This document shows, one piece after another, positions 57,911 through 64,000 of a stretch of DNA of 64,000 nt. The position numbers were made by a program, and so were the translations under genes. The notes beneath the pieces were generated by a model. It searched no databases. It saw nothing but the letters and a program-made list of their open reading frames with translations, and was not told where the DNA came from. This DNA is from Lachnospiraceae bacterium GAM79 (GTDB lineage Bacteria; Bacillota; Clostridia; Lachnospirales; Lachnospiraceae), in NCBI GenBank assembly GCA_020735665.1, contig CP085928.1:2588501-2652500 (forward strand). Reading direction: 5' to 3'. Positions within the stretch are counted from its first letter, which is position 1. Each line of letters starts with the position of its first letter.

Positions 57911-58705
57911 ATGAAGATGATATTTGAGACACACGGACACTATGATGATGAACAGTTTGATACAGACAGAGAGCGGTTATTAGAGGAATTTCAGAGACAG
58001 GATATCCGATATGTAATGAATATAGGGGCTAATATAGTGACCTCAAAGGCATCCGTTGAGCTTGCACACCGATATGATTTTATCTATGCGGCGATCGGAA
58101 CGCACCCGGATGATGCACCGGAGCTGTCAGATGCGGCGATCGAGATGTATCGGCAGATGGCAGCAGATGAGAAGGTAAAGGCGATCGGAGAGATCGGGCT
58201 GGATTATTTCCATGAGGATGTGCCAAAAGAGGTGCAGATCCACTGGTTTCGAAAGCAGTTGGAGCTGGCAGAAGAACTGAAGCTTCCGGTTGTGATCCAC
58301 AGCAGGGATGCGGCAAAGGATACCATGGATATCATGAAAGAGATGCAGGGAAGACTTTGCGGTGGCGTCATTCACTGTTTTTCATACAGTACAGAGATTG
58401 CAAGAGAATATATTAAGATGGGATATTATATCGGCGTTGGCGGTGTAGTGACATTTAACAATGGACGTAAGCTGAAAGAGGTGGTGGAAGCCATTCCGCT
58501 TACCAGCATCGTATTAGAAACGGATTCGCCGTATCTGTCACCCGTACCATTCCGTGGAAAACGGAACTCTGCCCTTAATATTCCTTATGTGGCAAAAGAG
58601 ATCGCAGCATTAAAGGGAGTTACGGAAGAAGAAGTGTATGACGTGACATTCAGAAACAGTCTGAAGCTGTACAGAATGGAAGAAAATATGCAGGCAGAGG
58701 CGTAG
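57911..58705 (+). CDS. tatD: TatD family metal-dependent DNase
   Basis: 264 residues of the TatD TIM-barrel hydrolases, 3'-5' exonucleases acting on DNA and perhaps RNA. Metal ligands are visible: FETHGHYDD (H-x-H, about residues 7-9), AIGEIGLDYF (Glu, about 94), LPVVIHSRDA (His), VIHCFS (His) and LETDSPYL (Asp, about 205). Most members have T-H-A-H; the Gly here is a small change. A CCGAGGAAT site precedes the ATG. It stands upstream of rsmA, an arrangement common in Firmicutes (tatD-rnmV-rsmA), here without rnmV. Confidence 0.93.
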   Translation: MKMIFETHGHYDDEQFDTDRERLLEEFQRQDIRYVMNIGANIVTSKASVELAHRYDFIYAAIGTHPDDAPELSDAAIEMYRQMAADEKVKAIGEIGLDYFHEDVPKEVQIHWFRKQLELAEELKLPVVIHSRDAAKDTMDIMKEMQGRLCGGVIHCFSYSTEIAREYIKMGYYIGVGGVVTFNNGRKLKEVVEAIPLTSIVLETDSPYLSPVPFRGKRNSALNIPYVAKEIAALKGVTEEEVYDVTFRNSLKLYRMEENMQAEA

Positions 58706-58762
58706 GAAGAATGATTGCGTGATAAGATGAAAGCGTAAGAATGCATAGATGGAGGACAGAGC

Positions 58763-59626
58763 ATGGAGAAATTAAGTAACCCGCAGGTTACGATACAGAC
58801 AATAAAGAAATATGAGTTTGCATTTCAGAAGAAGTTCGGTCAGAATTTTCTGATCGATGACCATGTGATCACAAAGATCATAAATGCAGCGGAGATCACG
58901 AAGGATGATCTGGTACTGGAGATCGGACCGGGAATCGGAACGATGACACAGTATCTGGCAGAGTCGGCCGGAAAGGTGATCGCGGTTGAGATCGATAAAA
59001 ATCTGATCCCGATCCTTGGGGAGACTTTGGCGGAATATGATAATGTAACGATTATTAATGAAGATATATTGAAGTTAGATATCAACCGACTGGTTGAGGA
59101 AGAAAACGATGGTAAACCGATCAAGGTCGTTGCCAATCTGCCGTATTATATTACAACTCCGATCATTATGGGCTTATTTGAAAGCCATGTACCATTACAG
59201 TCAATTACGGTCATGGTACAAAAGGAAGTAGCAGACCGGATGCAGGTAGGACCGGGATCGAAAGATTACGGTGCGTTGTCACTTGCGGTTCAGTATTATG
59301 CAAAACCATATATTGCAGCAAATGTACCGCCAAACTGCTTTATCCCGAGACCGGGTGTAGGATCTGCGGTGATCCGATTGACCAGATATGAGGAGCCGCC
59401 GGTGATGGTAAAGGATGAGAGCCTGATGTTCAAGCTGATCCGGGCATCCTTTAACCAGAGAAGAAAGACGTTACAGAACGGAATCGCAAACAGCCCCGAG
59501 CTTCCATATTCAAAAGCACAGGTGGAGAAAGCTCTGGAAAAAATGGGACTTGCCGCAAATGTTCGGGGAGAAAGTTTAACGCTGGCAGAATTTGCAAAGT
59601 TAAGTGATACTATTTCCGAAGAATAA
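58763..59626 (+). CDS. rsmA: 16S rRNA dimethyladenosine transferase
   Basis: 287 residues of the RsmA/KsgA family, which dimethylates A1518 and A1519 (E. coli numbering) of 16S rRNA in late 30S assembly. Visible: FGQNFLIDDHVI (about 26-37), motif I LEIGPGIGTMTQYLA, motif II VIAVEIDKN, and the catalytic VANLPYYITTPIIM (N-L-P-Y-Y). The C-terminal helical domain (FNQRRKTLQNGI) is complete. A GGAGGACAGAGC site precedes the ATG. Loss of this gene usually gives kasugamycin resistance. Confidence 0.97.
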   Translation: MEKLSNPQVTIQTIKKYEFAFQKKFGQNFLIDDHVITKIINAAEITKDDLVLEIGPGIGTMTQYLAESAGKVIAVEIDKNLIPILGETLAEYDNVTIINEDILKLDINRLVEEENDGKPIKVVANLPYYITTPIIMGLFESHVPLQSITVMVQKEVADRMQVGPGSKDYGALSLAVQYYAKPYIAANVPPNCFIPRPGVGSAVIRLTRYEEPPVMVKDESLMFKLIRASFNQRRKTLQNGIANSPELPYSKAQVEKALEKMGLAANVRGESLTLAEFAKLSDTISEE

Positions 59627-59752
59627 AGGAATAAGTTACAGAAAAAATGCATAGATACAAGTAAGGCTTGTCTTTCAGGGATAATAGCGGAAGCAGACAT
59701 GATTTCCTGTCAGATGAAAAATGTCAGATAGAAAAAAGAGGCGGAGGTATCT

Positions 59753-60838
59753 ATGGTTTACTGGAACAGATTTATATCATATATTTTCAGATATCACAAT
59801 TATGATAAATGTGAAAATGTTGGATTTGCAAAGGTGCAGAAGCAGAATGAGAAAGGTAAAATGCAGGTGAATCTTAAGGATCAGGTAAAGAAAGAGGGCT
59901 TATATTCGGTTTATCTGTATCGTGAGACGCTTGCGGACCCGGAGGAATATCCGGAGGCAGTGCCGGACGGTATGATTCCGGCTGTTCTGTATCTTGGGAA
60001 ATTGAACATGAAATCCGGCAGGGGAGAAGGCTGCTTTACCTTTGACTGGAATAATGTCAATCAGACCGGACGGCCGATCACAGCGTGGAGCGGCATTATC
60101 ATAAGGCGGATGGGCGAAGAAGAAAGTGATATTTTCTGTTCTTCATGGACAGATAATACTGTGGACTACAGTCAGGCATTTGCCAGACGGGAGGAAGAAG
60201 CTGCCCGCGGAATTGCAGTAACAGAGTATGATCGGAGAAGAATCGTGTCCGAGACGATGGCGGAATCAGAAAACATGGACAGCGAATCTGAGACGGAGAC
60301 AATGGCTTCAGAGGTGAAAGAAACGGCACATACAGATACAGACAACTCGGAAACCGTTTTGCCGGAATCGGAGGAGTCTCCGGATGAAAAGATATTTTCC
60401 CGGGCCGATGAAGAAACGGAGAAACGGGTAACGGCAGCCGAGGTTTTAGAAACAATGAAAGAAGACGGAAGAGCGGCAGAACTGATGGCGAACCGGGAAA
60501 AGCTTCCGCTCCTGCCGAATTGTCCGGATGGAGAAAACGGAGTGATCGAGTGTGTAAAGATCAATCCGAACGATATCGGACTGCTGAACATGGATAACTG
60601 GCGGTTGGGGGTGAATAGCTTCCTGACACATGGATTTTACAGTTATAAATATCTGATGCTCGGCAGGGTGCTGTTTGATGAAGAAGATACGAACGGATAC
60701 ATATTGGGAGTGCCGGGAGAGTATTCATCCAAAGAGAAGTATCTCGCAGGAATCTTTGGATTTGATCGTTTTATTCCGGTGAAGGAGACAAGGATCAAGA
60801 CAGGAAGCTTTGGCTACTGGGTGGTGGATCTGAAATAA
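59753..60838 (+). CDS. Uncharacterised protein with conserved ends and an acidic linker (DUF6128-like)
   Basis: 361 residues. The N-terminal domain (about 1-140: WNRFISYIFRYHNYDKCENV; KVQKQNEKGKMQVNLKDQVK; WSGIIIRRMGEE) is beta-rich; a very acidic low-complexity linker (about 165-240, rich in Glu, Ser and Thr) follows; the C-terminal domain (about 265-361) contains NPNDIGLLNMDNWRLGVNSF, HGFYSYKYLMLGR and the ending FGYWVVDL. I associate this layout with DUF6128 proteins of Lachnospiraceae, function unknown. No signal peptide. A GGCGGAGG site precedes the ATG. Confidence 0.65.
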   Translation: MVYWNRFISYIFRYHNYDKCENVGFAKVQKQNEKGKMQVNLKDQVKKEGLYSVYLYRETLADPEEYPEAVPDGMIPAVLYLGKLNMKSGRGEGCFTFDWNNVNQTGRPITAWSGIIIRRMGEEESDIFCSSWTDNTVDYSQAFARREEEAARGIAVTEYDRRRIVSETMAESENMDSESETETMASEVKETAHTDTDNSETVLPESEESPDEKIFSRADEETEKRVTAAEVLETMKEDGRAAELMANREKLPLLPNCPDGENGVIECVKINPNDIGLLNMDNWRLGVNSFLTHGFYSYKYLMLGRVLFDEEDTNGYILGVPGEYSSKEKYLAGIFGFDRFIPVKETRIKTGSFGYWVVDLK

Positions 60839-60929
60839 AAAAAGAGCTGTGGCATAAAATAATGTTTATTGAATGATAGAAAAAGCCGGCATGGTGAAGA
60901 GCGCAGGTTGAATGACGGAGGATGCCGGC

Positions 60930-61556
60930 ATGGAGAAGAAAATGGAACAGAATACAGAAGAAAATGTAATAGGACAGGGGATAGAAGATGATCAGAATAT
61001 ACGGAACAGGGAAGATGAAGTAAAAGATACATACGTAGATCGGCAAGGGACAGAACCTGAGATGTCGGGTGAAGACAGGAAGATGTATGAGATTTATATG
61101 AAAAAGGCAATTAAGCTGGCGCAGAAAGCTTATGTTCAGGGAGATGTTCCGATCGGTTGTGTGATCGTAAAGGATAATAAGGTGATCGCACGGGGGTATA
61201 ACAAGAGAAATCTGAAGAAGACAACACTGGCGCATGCAGAACTGCTGGCGATCGAGCAGGCATCAAAGAAACTCGGTGACTGGCGGTTGGAGGATTGTAC
61301 GATGTATGTGACATTAGAACCGTGTCAGATGTGTGCCGGAGCCATCGTACAGGCAAGGATCCCGAAGGTTGTGATCGGGTGTATGAATAAGAAAGCCGGA
61401 TGCGCCGGTTCGATCCTTAATATGTTCGATATGTCGGCATTTAATCATCAGGTAGAAACAGTATATGGTATCTGTCAGGAGGAGTGCAGCAGCCTGATGA
61501 AGGACTTTTTTGCAGACCTCCGCAAAGGCGTGGTCGTAGGAAGCCGTCAGCGGTAG
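60930..61556 (+). CDS. tadA: tRNA-specific adenosine deaminase TadA with an acidic N-terminal extension
   Basis: 208 residues. The C-terminal 155 are a full TadA domain that deaminates A34 of tRNA-Arg(ACG) to inosine: zinc ligands in LAHAELLAIE (H-A-E) and LEPCQMCAGAIVQ (P-C-x-x-C), with RGYNKRN binding the anticodon. The first 50 residues are acidic and polar (MEQNTEENVIGQGIEDDQNI), absent from typical TadA. GGAGG at 60917-60921 lies eight bases before the ATG at 60930, preferred over 60912; a start near 61084 would give a standard TadA but has no good site. Element B5 follows 14 bp after the stop. Confidence 0.93.
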   Translation: MEKKMEQNTEENVIGQGIEDDQNIRNREDEVKDTYVDRQGTEPEMSGEDRKMYEIYMKKAIKLAQKAYVQGDVPIGCVIVKDNKVIARGYNKRNLKKTTLAHAELLAIEQASKKLGDWRLEDCTMYVTLEPCQMCAGAIVQARIPKVVIGCMNKKAGCAGSILNMFDMSAFNHQVETVYGICQEECSSLMKDFFADLRKGVVVGSRQR

Positions 61557-61570
61557 AATTTTTGAAGATT

Positions 61571-61796
61571 GCATGTTCAACATAGACGGATTTCATGACC
61601 TGCCAATTTATATATGTTGTCCAGCAATGTTTCTACTCATCACACACGCCTGATCCGCTCATGCTCCAGTGCTAACTCGCCCTTCGGGCTCAGACAAGCA
61701 CCCGCATTCGCTGGCAGTGTGTTCTTCGTAACGAAACATATGCAAATGACACCATATACCAATCAGCAGGTCACAGAATCCGGCTGTTAAACATGC
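61571..61796 (-). repeat. Long palindromic element, family B, copy B5
   Basis: Outer arms GCATGTT.AACA...CGGATT...TGACCTGC pair with GCAGGTCA...AATCCG...TGTT.AACATGC. The core, in minus orientation, is of a second subtype: inner GTGCT/AGCAC is kept, the apical hairpin is GCCC-GAA-GGGC, and the AGTAAATAC/GTATTTAC stem of B1-B4 is replaced by GCGAATGC/GCATGAGC. It lies just behind tadA. Confidence 0.78.
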
Positions 61797-61813
61797 ATCT
61801 TGCTTTATCGATA

Positions 61814-61886
61814 GCCGGATTTCATGACTTGCCAATTTATATATGTTGTCCAGCAATGTTTCTGTTCATCATACCTGCCTGATCTG
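61814..61886 (-). repeat. Truncated family B copy B7
   Basis: About 73 bp repeat the left part of B5 (61588-61660) with few changes: GCCGGATTTCATGACTTGCC, ATATATGTTGTCCAGCAATG, TTTCTGTTCATC. The rest of the core is absent. B6 begins directly after it, suggesting nested insertion or replacement. Confidence 0.6.
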
Positions 61887-61907
61887 TTTTTTTCAGTGTT
61901 GTTAGGG

Positions 61908-62113
61908 CGGTATTTGGGCTGCAGGCTGTGGCAGAGGCTGTTTGGACATTCGCAAAAGGACCGACGTGAAGAACGCGCTGCCAGCTCATGCGGGTGCTTG
62001 TCTGAGCCCGAAGGGCGAGTTAGCACAGGAGCATGAGCGGATCAGGCGTGTGTGATGAACAGGGACGTTGCGAGGATCAACAGCCTCTGCCACAGCCTGC
62101 AGCCCAAATACCG
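61908..62113 (+). repeat. Long palindromic element, family B, copy B6
   Basis: A 206-bp palindrome. Arms 61908-61942 and 62079-62113 are 35 nt each and pair essentially fully (CGGTATTTGGGCTGCAGGCT...). Weaker pairing extends outward to about 61886 and 62144. The core is in plus orientation, same subtype as B5: AGCTCATGC/GCATGAGCG, GTGCT/AGCAC, apical GCCC-GAA-GGGC, and CGCGC against GTGTG through G-U pairs. It ends about 32 bp before the -35 box of the SRP RNA promoter. Confidence 0.83.
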
Positions 62114-62144
62114 AATCCACCAAAAACGCTGCCAAAGAAACAGG

Positions 62145-62173
62145 TTGACGTATGTGCGATCGTCATTTATAAT
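62145..62173 (+). promoter_or_regulatory. Promoter of the SRP RNA
   Basis: TTGACG (62145-62150), 17-bp spacer, TATAAT (62168-62173). The transcript would start near 62180, leaving about 40 nt (with a GCGCCA...TGGCGT hairpin) to be processed from the 5' end. Confidence 0.65.
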
Positions 62174-62221
62174 CAAATATGCGCCAAAAATGTGGCGTGC
62201 AATTGAATATGTTATAAAGTT

Positions 62222-62494
62222 TCCATGCAACCGGGGAAGTAGCGGTGCCCTGAACCTGCAATCCGCTATAGCAGGGGTGATAGTTTTCTTGAGGGATGTC
62301 CACTGTAGGGCTGCCCTTAGTAAGTGGCGTTGATGTCTGGGTCTTGCGCAACAGGACTCTTCGAACCGTGTCAGGTCGGAGACGAAGCAGCACTAAGGAG
62401 AATCTCCTGTGTGCCGCGAGGGTGCCTGGGCTGAGTTAACTGCTAAGGTAACGCTTATGGCGGCGTTTCGAGAGAAAACTGCATGGATTTTTTT
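62222..62494 (+). ncRNA. ffs: Signal recognition particle RNA, large Bacillus type
   Basis: About 266 nt closed by TCCATGCA (62222-62229) and TGCATGGA (62480-62487), followed by seven T. The Alu-domain start (GGTGCCCTGAACCTGCAATC, CGCTATAGCAGGG) and the conserved helix 8 (GTGTCAGGTCGGAGACGAAG, CAGCACTAAGG) identify the large bacterial SRP RNA with both Alu and S domains. It pairs with Ffh to target membrane proteins. The helix 8 tip reads GGAG, differing from the usual GGAA. Exact ends are estimates. Confidence 0.92.
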
Positions 62495-62676
62495 GATAAA
62501 AATATTTATAAAATTTTCAAAAAAACATAGCAAATCTATACAAAAGATGCTATCATAGATAATGATACTTTCTTTTTTTATGAGAAAGTTTTGGAGAAAG
62601 TCTGTTTGGCAGGATTTTAAATCGTCAAATAGAGCGTAAGTTACAAAAAAAGGTATAAATCAAGGGGCGAACAGAG
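62495..62676 (+). other. AT-rich gap before the HD-domain gene
   Basis: AT-rich, no gene. TCTTTTTTTATGAGAAAG near 62572 is a small inverted repeat. The promoter of the HD-domain gene presumably lies around 62530-62560 (GATGCTATCATAGATAATG). Confidence 0.25.
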
Positions 62677-63267
62677 ATGAATTACGCTGATGTAATTGAG
62701 TTTGTCAAAACGCAGACTGCGAAGAATGGCAGACCGCCAAATTATGAGTTTAGAAGTAGATATGAACACACGATGCGTGTATACAGATGGGCAATTAAGT
62801 TACAGTCCAAGTTAGGGGGCGATCTTGATATTATCGTACTTGCAGCACTTTTACATGACATTGGCTGGGATGAGAACAGACCACATGGAGAAGTTGGTGC
62901 AGAGATAGCTGTTGAATATCTGGACAGCATAGGAGTAGATCCTGAAAAGATCGCAAAGATCGGGGAGATTATAATGATTCACGAGGAGAAGGATACAGAT
63001 GCAGATCTTTCTTTGGAATGTAGGATCGTTATGGATGCAGATCTGTTAGATGAAGTGGGAGCAGTCAGTGTACTATGGGATTCCATGGCAACTGCGCTGG
63101 AGGACGATGCAAGCTATAAGCGCGCATATTACAGAATAAAGAACTTTTACAGAATTAATAAACCAAAGATCAGAAGATGCAAGACAGATGCCGGCAGAGT
63201 GGAATATAATAAGCGTATGCAGCTCTTGGAAGAATTTATATTTCAGTTGGAAAAAGAACTGTTCTAA
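62677..63267 (+). CDS. HD domain phosphohydrolase-like protein
   Basis: 196 residues. The HD-domain metal ligands are visible: H in RSRYEHTMRVYRW (about residue 30), H-D in AALLHDIGWDE (about 59-60), further His in MIHEEKDTD, and Asp in RIVMDADLLDEVGAV (about 118). Single HD domains of this size cleave nucleotides or other phosphate esters; the substrate is unknown. A CAAGGGGCG site precedes the ATG. It follows the SRP RNA gene and precedes a small exported protein by 33 bp in the same direction. Confidence 0.85.
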   Translation: MNYADVIEFVKTQTAKNGRPPNYEFRSRYEHTMRVYRWAIKLQSKLGGDLDIIVLAALLHDIGWDENRPHGEVGAEIAVEYLDSIGVDPEKIAKIGEIIMIHEEKDTDADLSLECRIVMDADLLDEVGAVSVLWDSMATALEDDASYKRAYYRIKNFYRINKPKIRRCKTDAGRVEYNKRMQLLEEFIFQLEKELF

Positions 63268-63300
63268 GTATTTAATAATAAAGGAAATGGGAGTGTTGAT

Positions 63301-63768
63301 ATGAAGACTTTTGTAAAAGTGTTAGTTGCTATTCTTATAGTAATCGGATTGTGCTTTGGAGTTTATGCTGTTCTGCCGCAGACATCAAAGATGTTTGTAA
63401 AGGGAAATATTCAGTATCGTACAGATGATACGGCGAAAGCTCAGGTAGATAAGATCAAGAAGACAAAGATTCCGGGATTTGATAAGACTTTTGGTGATGG
63501 TCTTGAAAATCTGTGTAAGAGCAGTGCTTGGTATTATGAAGAAGAAGCAAGCGGTGACTGGAAAGTTACATACTACGGATCTAAGGCTACAATGGATCTT
63601 ACTACAGCAGGCATGGATCAGATGTATACAGATCAGCCTATGAAGGTTGAATTTACAGTAAGAAATAATTCTCAGGTTGATATCGTGATAACGATCAAGG
63701 ATGATATTCTTTCGACCGATCAGGCAAAAGAAGCTGCCTATGAGAAGATCGCAAATGCAGCGAAGTAA
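63301..63768 (+). CDS. Small membrane-anchored or exported protein, 155 aa
   Basis: An N-terminal hydrophobic segment (VLVAILIVIGLCFGVYAVLP, about 7-26) lacks a clear cleavage site, so it is either an anchor or a signal. About 125 hydrophilic residues follow, with NIQYRTDDTAKAQVDKIKKT, ENLCKSSAWYYEEEASGDWK and VTYYGSKATMDLTTAG, ending with a short amphipathic helix (KEAAYEKIANAAK). No family recognised. A GGAAATGGGAG site precedes the ATG. A strong bidirectional terminator follows. Confidence 0.65.
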   Translation: MKTFVKVLVAILIVIGLCFGVYAVLPQTSKMFVKGNIQYRTDDTAKAQVDKIKKTKIPGFDKTFGDGLENLCKSSAWYYEEEASGDWKVTYYGSKATMDLTTAGMDQMYTDQPMKVEFTVRNNSQVDIVITIKDDILSTDQAKEAAYEKIANAAK

Positions 63769-63786
63769 TTATAATATATACCATAT

Positions 63787-63834
63787 AAAAGAAACAGGCA
63801 TATATCGAAATGATATGTGCCTGTTTCTTTTATG
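63787..63834. terminator. Bidirectional terminator between convergent genes
   Basis: AAAAGAAACAGGCATATATC (63787-63806) pairs with 63812-63831 over 20 bp with one G-T pair and a five-base loop. A run on one side, T run on the other. Confidence 0.85.
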
Positions 63835-63856
63835 CGCGTTATACCTGTTGCTGTAT

Positions 63857-64000
63857 TTATTTGTTATTCACCAGTTCCTCGATCATGCCGATTATAATAG
63901 ACGTGGAATCTGTAAGATTGCTCTTTTCCATTGTCTCGATGTAAGTCTGTTTATTATTATAGACATCATCGATCGCAGCAAATAATGTCTCGGAGGATAA
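63857..64000 (-). CDS. MurG-like glycosyltransferase, C-terminal end only
   Basis: The last 47 codons of a minus-strand gene that continues beyond the window's right edge: LSSETLFAAIDDVYNNKQTY, then IETMEKSNLTDSTSIIIGMI and EELVNNK. The layout (L-[ST]-x-E-x-L-x-x-A-I, Y-x-x-x-M, then an amphipathic helix) fits the C-terminal tail of MurG, which adds GlcNAc to lipid I on the inner face of the membrane. Related family-28 glycosyltransferases end in a similar way, so this rests on a short fragment. It shares the terminator at 63787-63834 with the convergent gene. Confidence 0.5.
   Translation of the reverse strand, partial: LSSETLFAAIDDVYNNKQTYIETMEKSNLTDSTSIIIGMIEELVNNK

Noticed and set aside
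61571-62113. Retron or group II intron for the family B cluster
   Set aside because: No reverse transcriptase in the window, no domain V/VI-like ending and no msr/msd signature.

Overview
The window reads as a chromosomal segment of a low-to-mid GC, Gram-positive, spore-forming anaerobe of the Clostridia, most likely a Lachnospiraceae gut bacterium (Coprococcus-like is a guess). Support: purine-rich Shine-Dalgarno sites, a T-box leader on ileS, a Bacillus-type large SRP RNA, spore genes (spoIID, a spoIIQ-like gene, a CotS-like coat protein, a GerA germinant receptor), a secreted GH5 cellulase and several protein families common in Lachnospiraceae. No rRNA, tRNA, prophage, CRISPR array or intact insertion sequence was seen.

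Layout. 1-2650: end of a MATE exporter, a YitT-like membrane protein, and a HEPN/MNT toxin-antitoxin pair. 2690-6571: thiSFGHE thiamin operon, led by a small terminator-embedded structure fitting the HMP-PP (thiS-motif) riboswitch. 6558-9110: a GNAT gene and a TetR-hydrolase unit sharing a divergent promoter region with two TetR-like operators. 9104-11104: a transporter remnant, a Phd/RelE pair and a CotS-like pseudokinase. 11208-17162: phosphoglucomutase, cold-shock protein, cellulase, spoIID and spoIIQ-like. 17233-22599: a bacitracin-type ABC exporter, small membrane proteins, and a PadR/HAAS/DUF4097 operon. 22674-31427: T-box-ileS, an AGCS symporter with an inserted domain, GIY-YIG, flavin reductase, ispE and a GntR regulator. 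31572-38746: a PadR-headed cassette with two HAAS-like paralogues, three exported proteins and an ABC exporter. 38777-46914: an oxidoreductase, a GerA locus with a GerAB-GerAC fusion, ddl, DUF1934 and a methyltransferase. 47119-51019 (minus strand): CPBP protease, a small membrane protein, plsC and malQ. 51526-61556: two tandem small-RNA-like units, then an aminotransferase, maf, pncB, degV, tatD, rsmA and tadA. 62145-64000: SRP RNA, an HD-domain protein, a small exported protein and the C-terminus of a MurG-like protein.

The most unusual feature is a set of intergenic long palindromes of about 200-280 bp. Family B has six recognisable copies plus a fragment. Its core is about 135 nt and conserved, and folds as nested stems whose paired positions change together between copies. 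Each core is enclosed by long, locus-specific inverted arms (44/44 in B1, 68/69 in B4). Family A (three copies) and element C have the same architecture with other cores. In several cases the arms contain the stop codon or last codons of a neighbouring gene, so the arm on the far side is an inverted copy of local sequence. I know of no described element with this design.

Other points worth attention are a ghost copy of a small exported gene in the PadR cassette, a tandem pair of C/U-rich sRNA candidates, and the GerAB-GerAC fusion.
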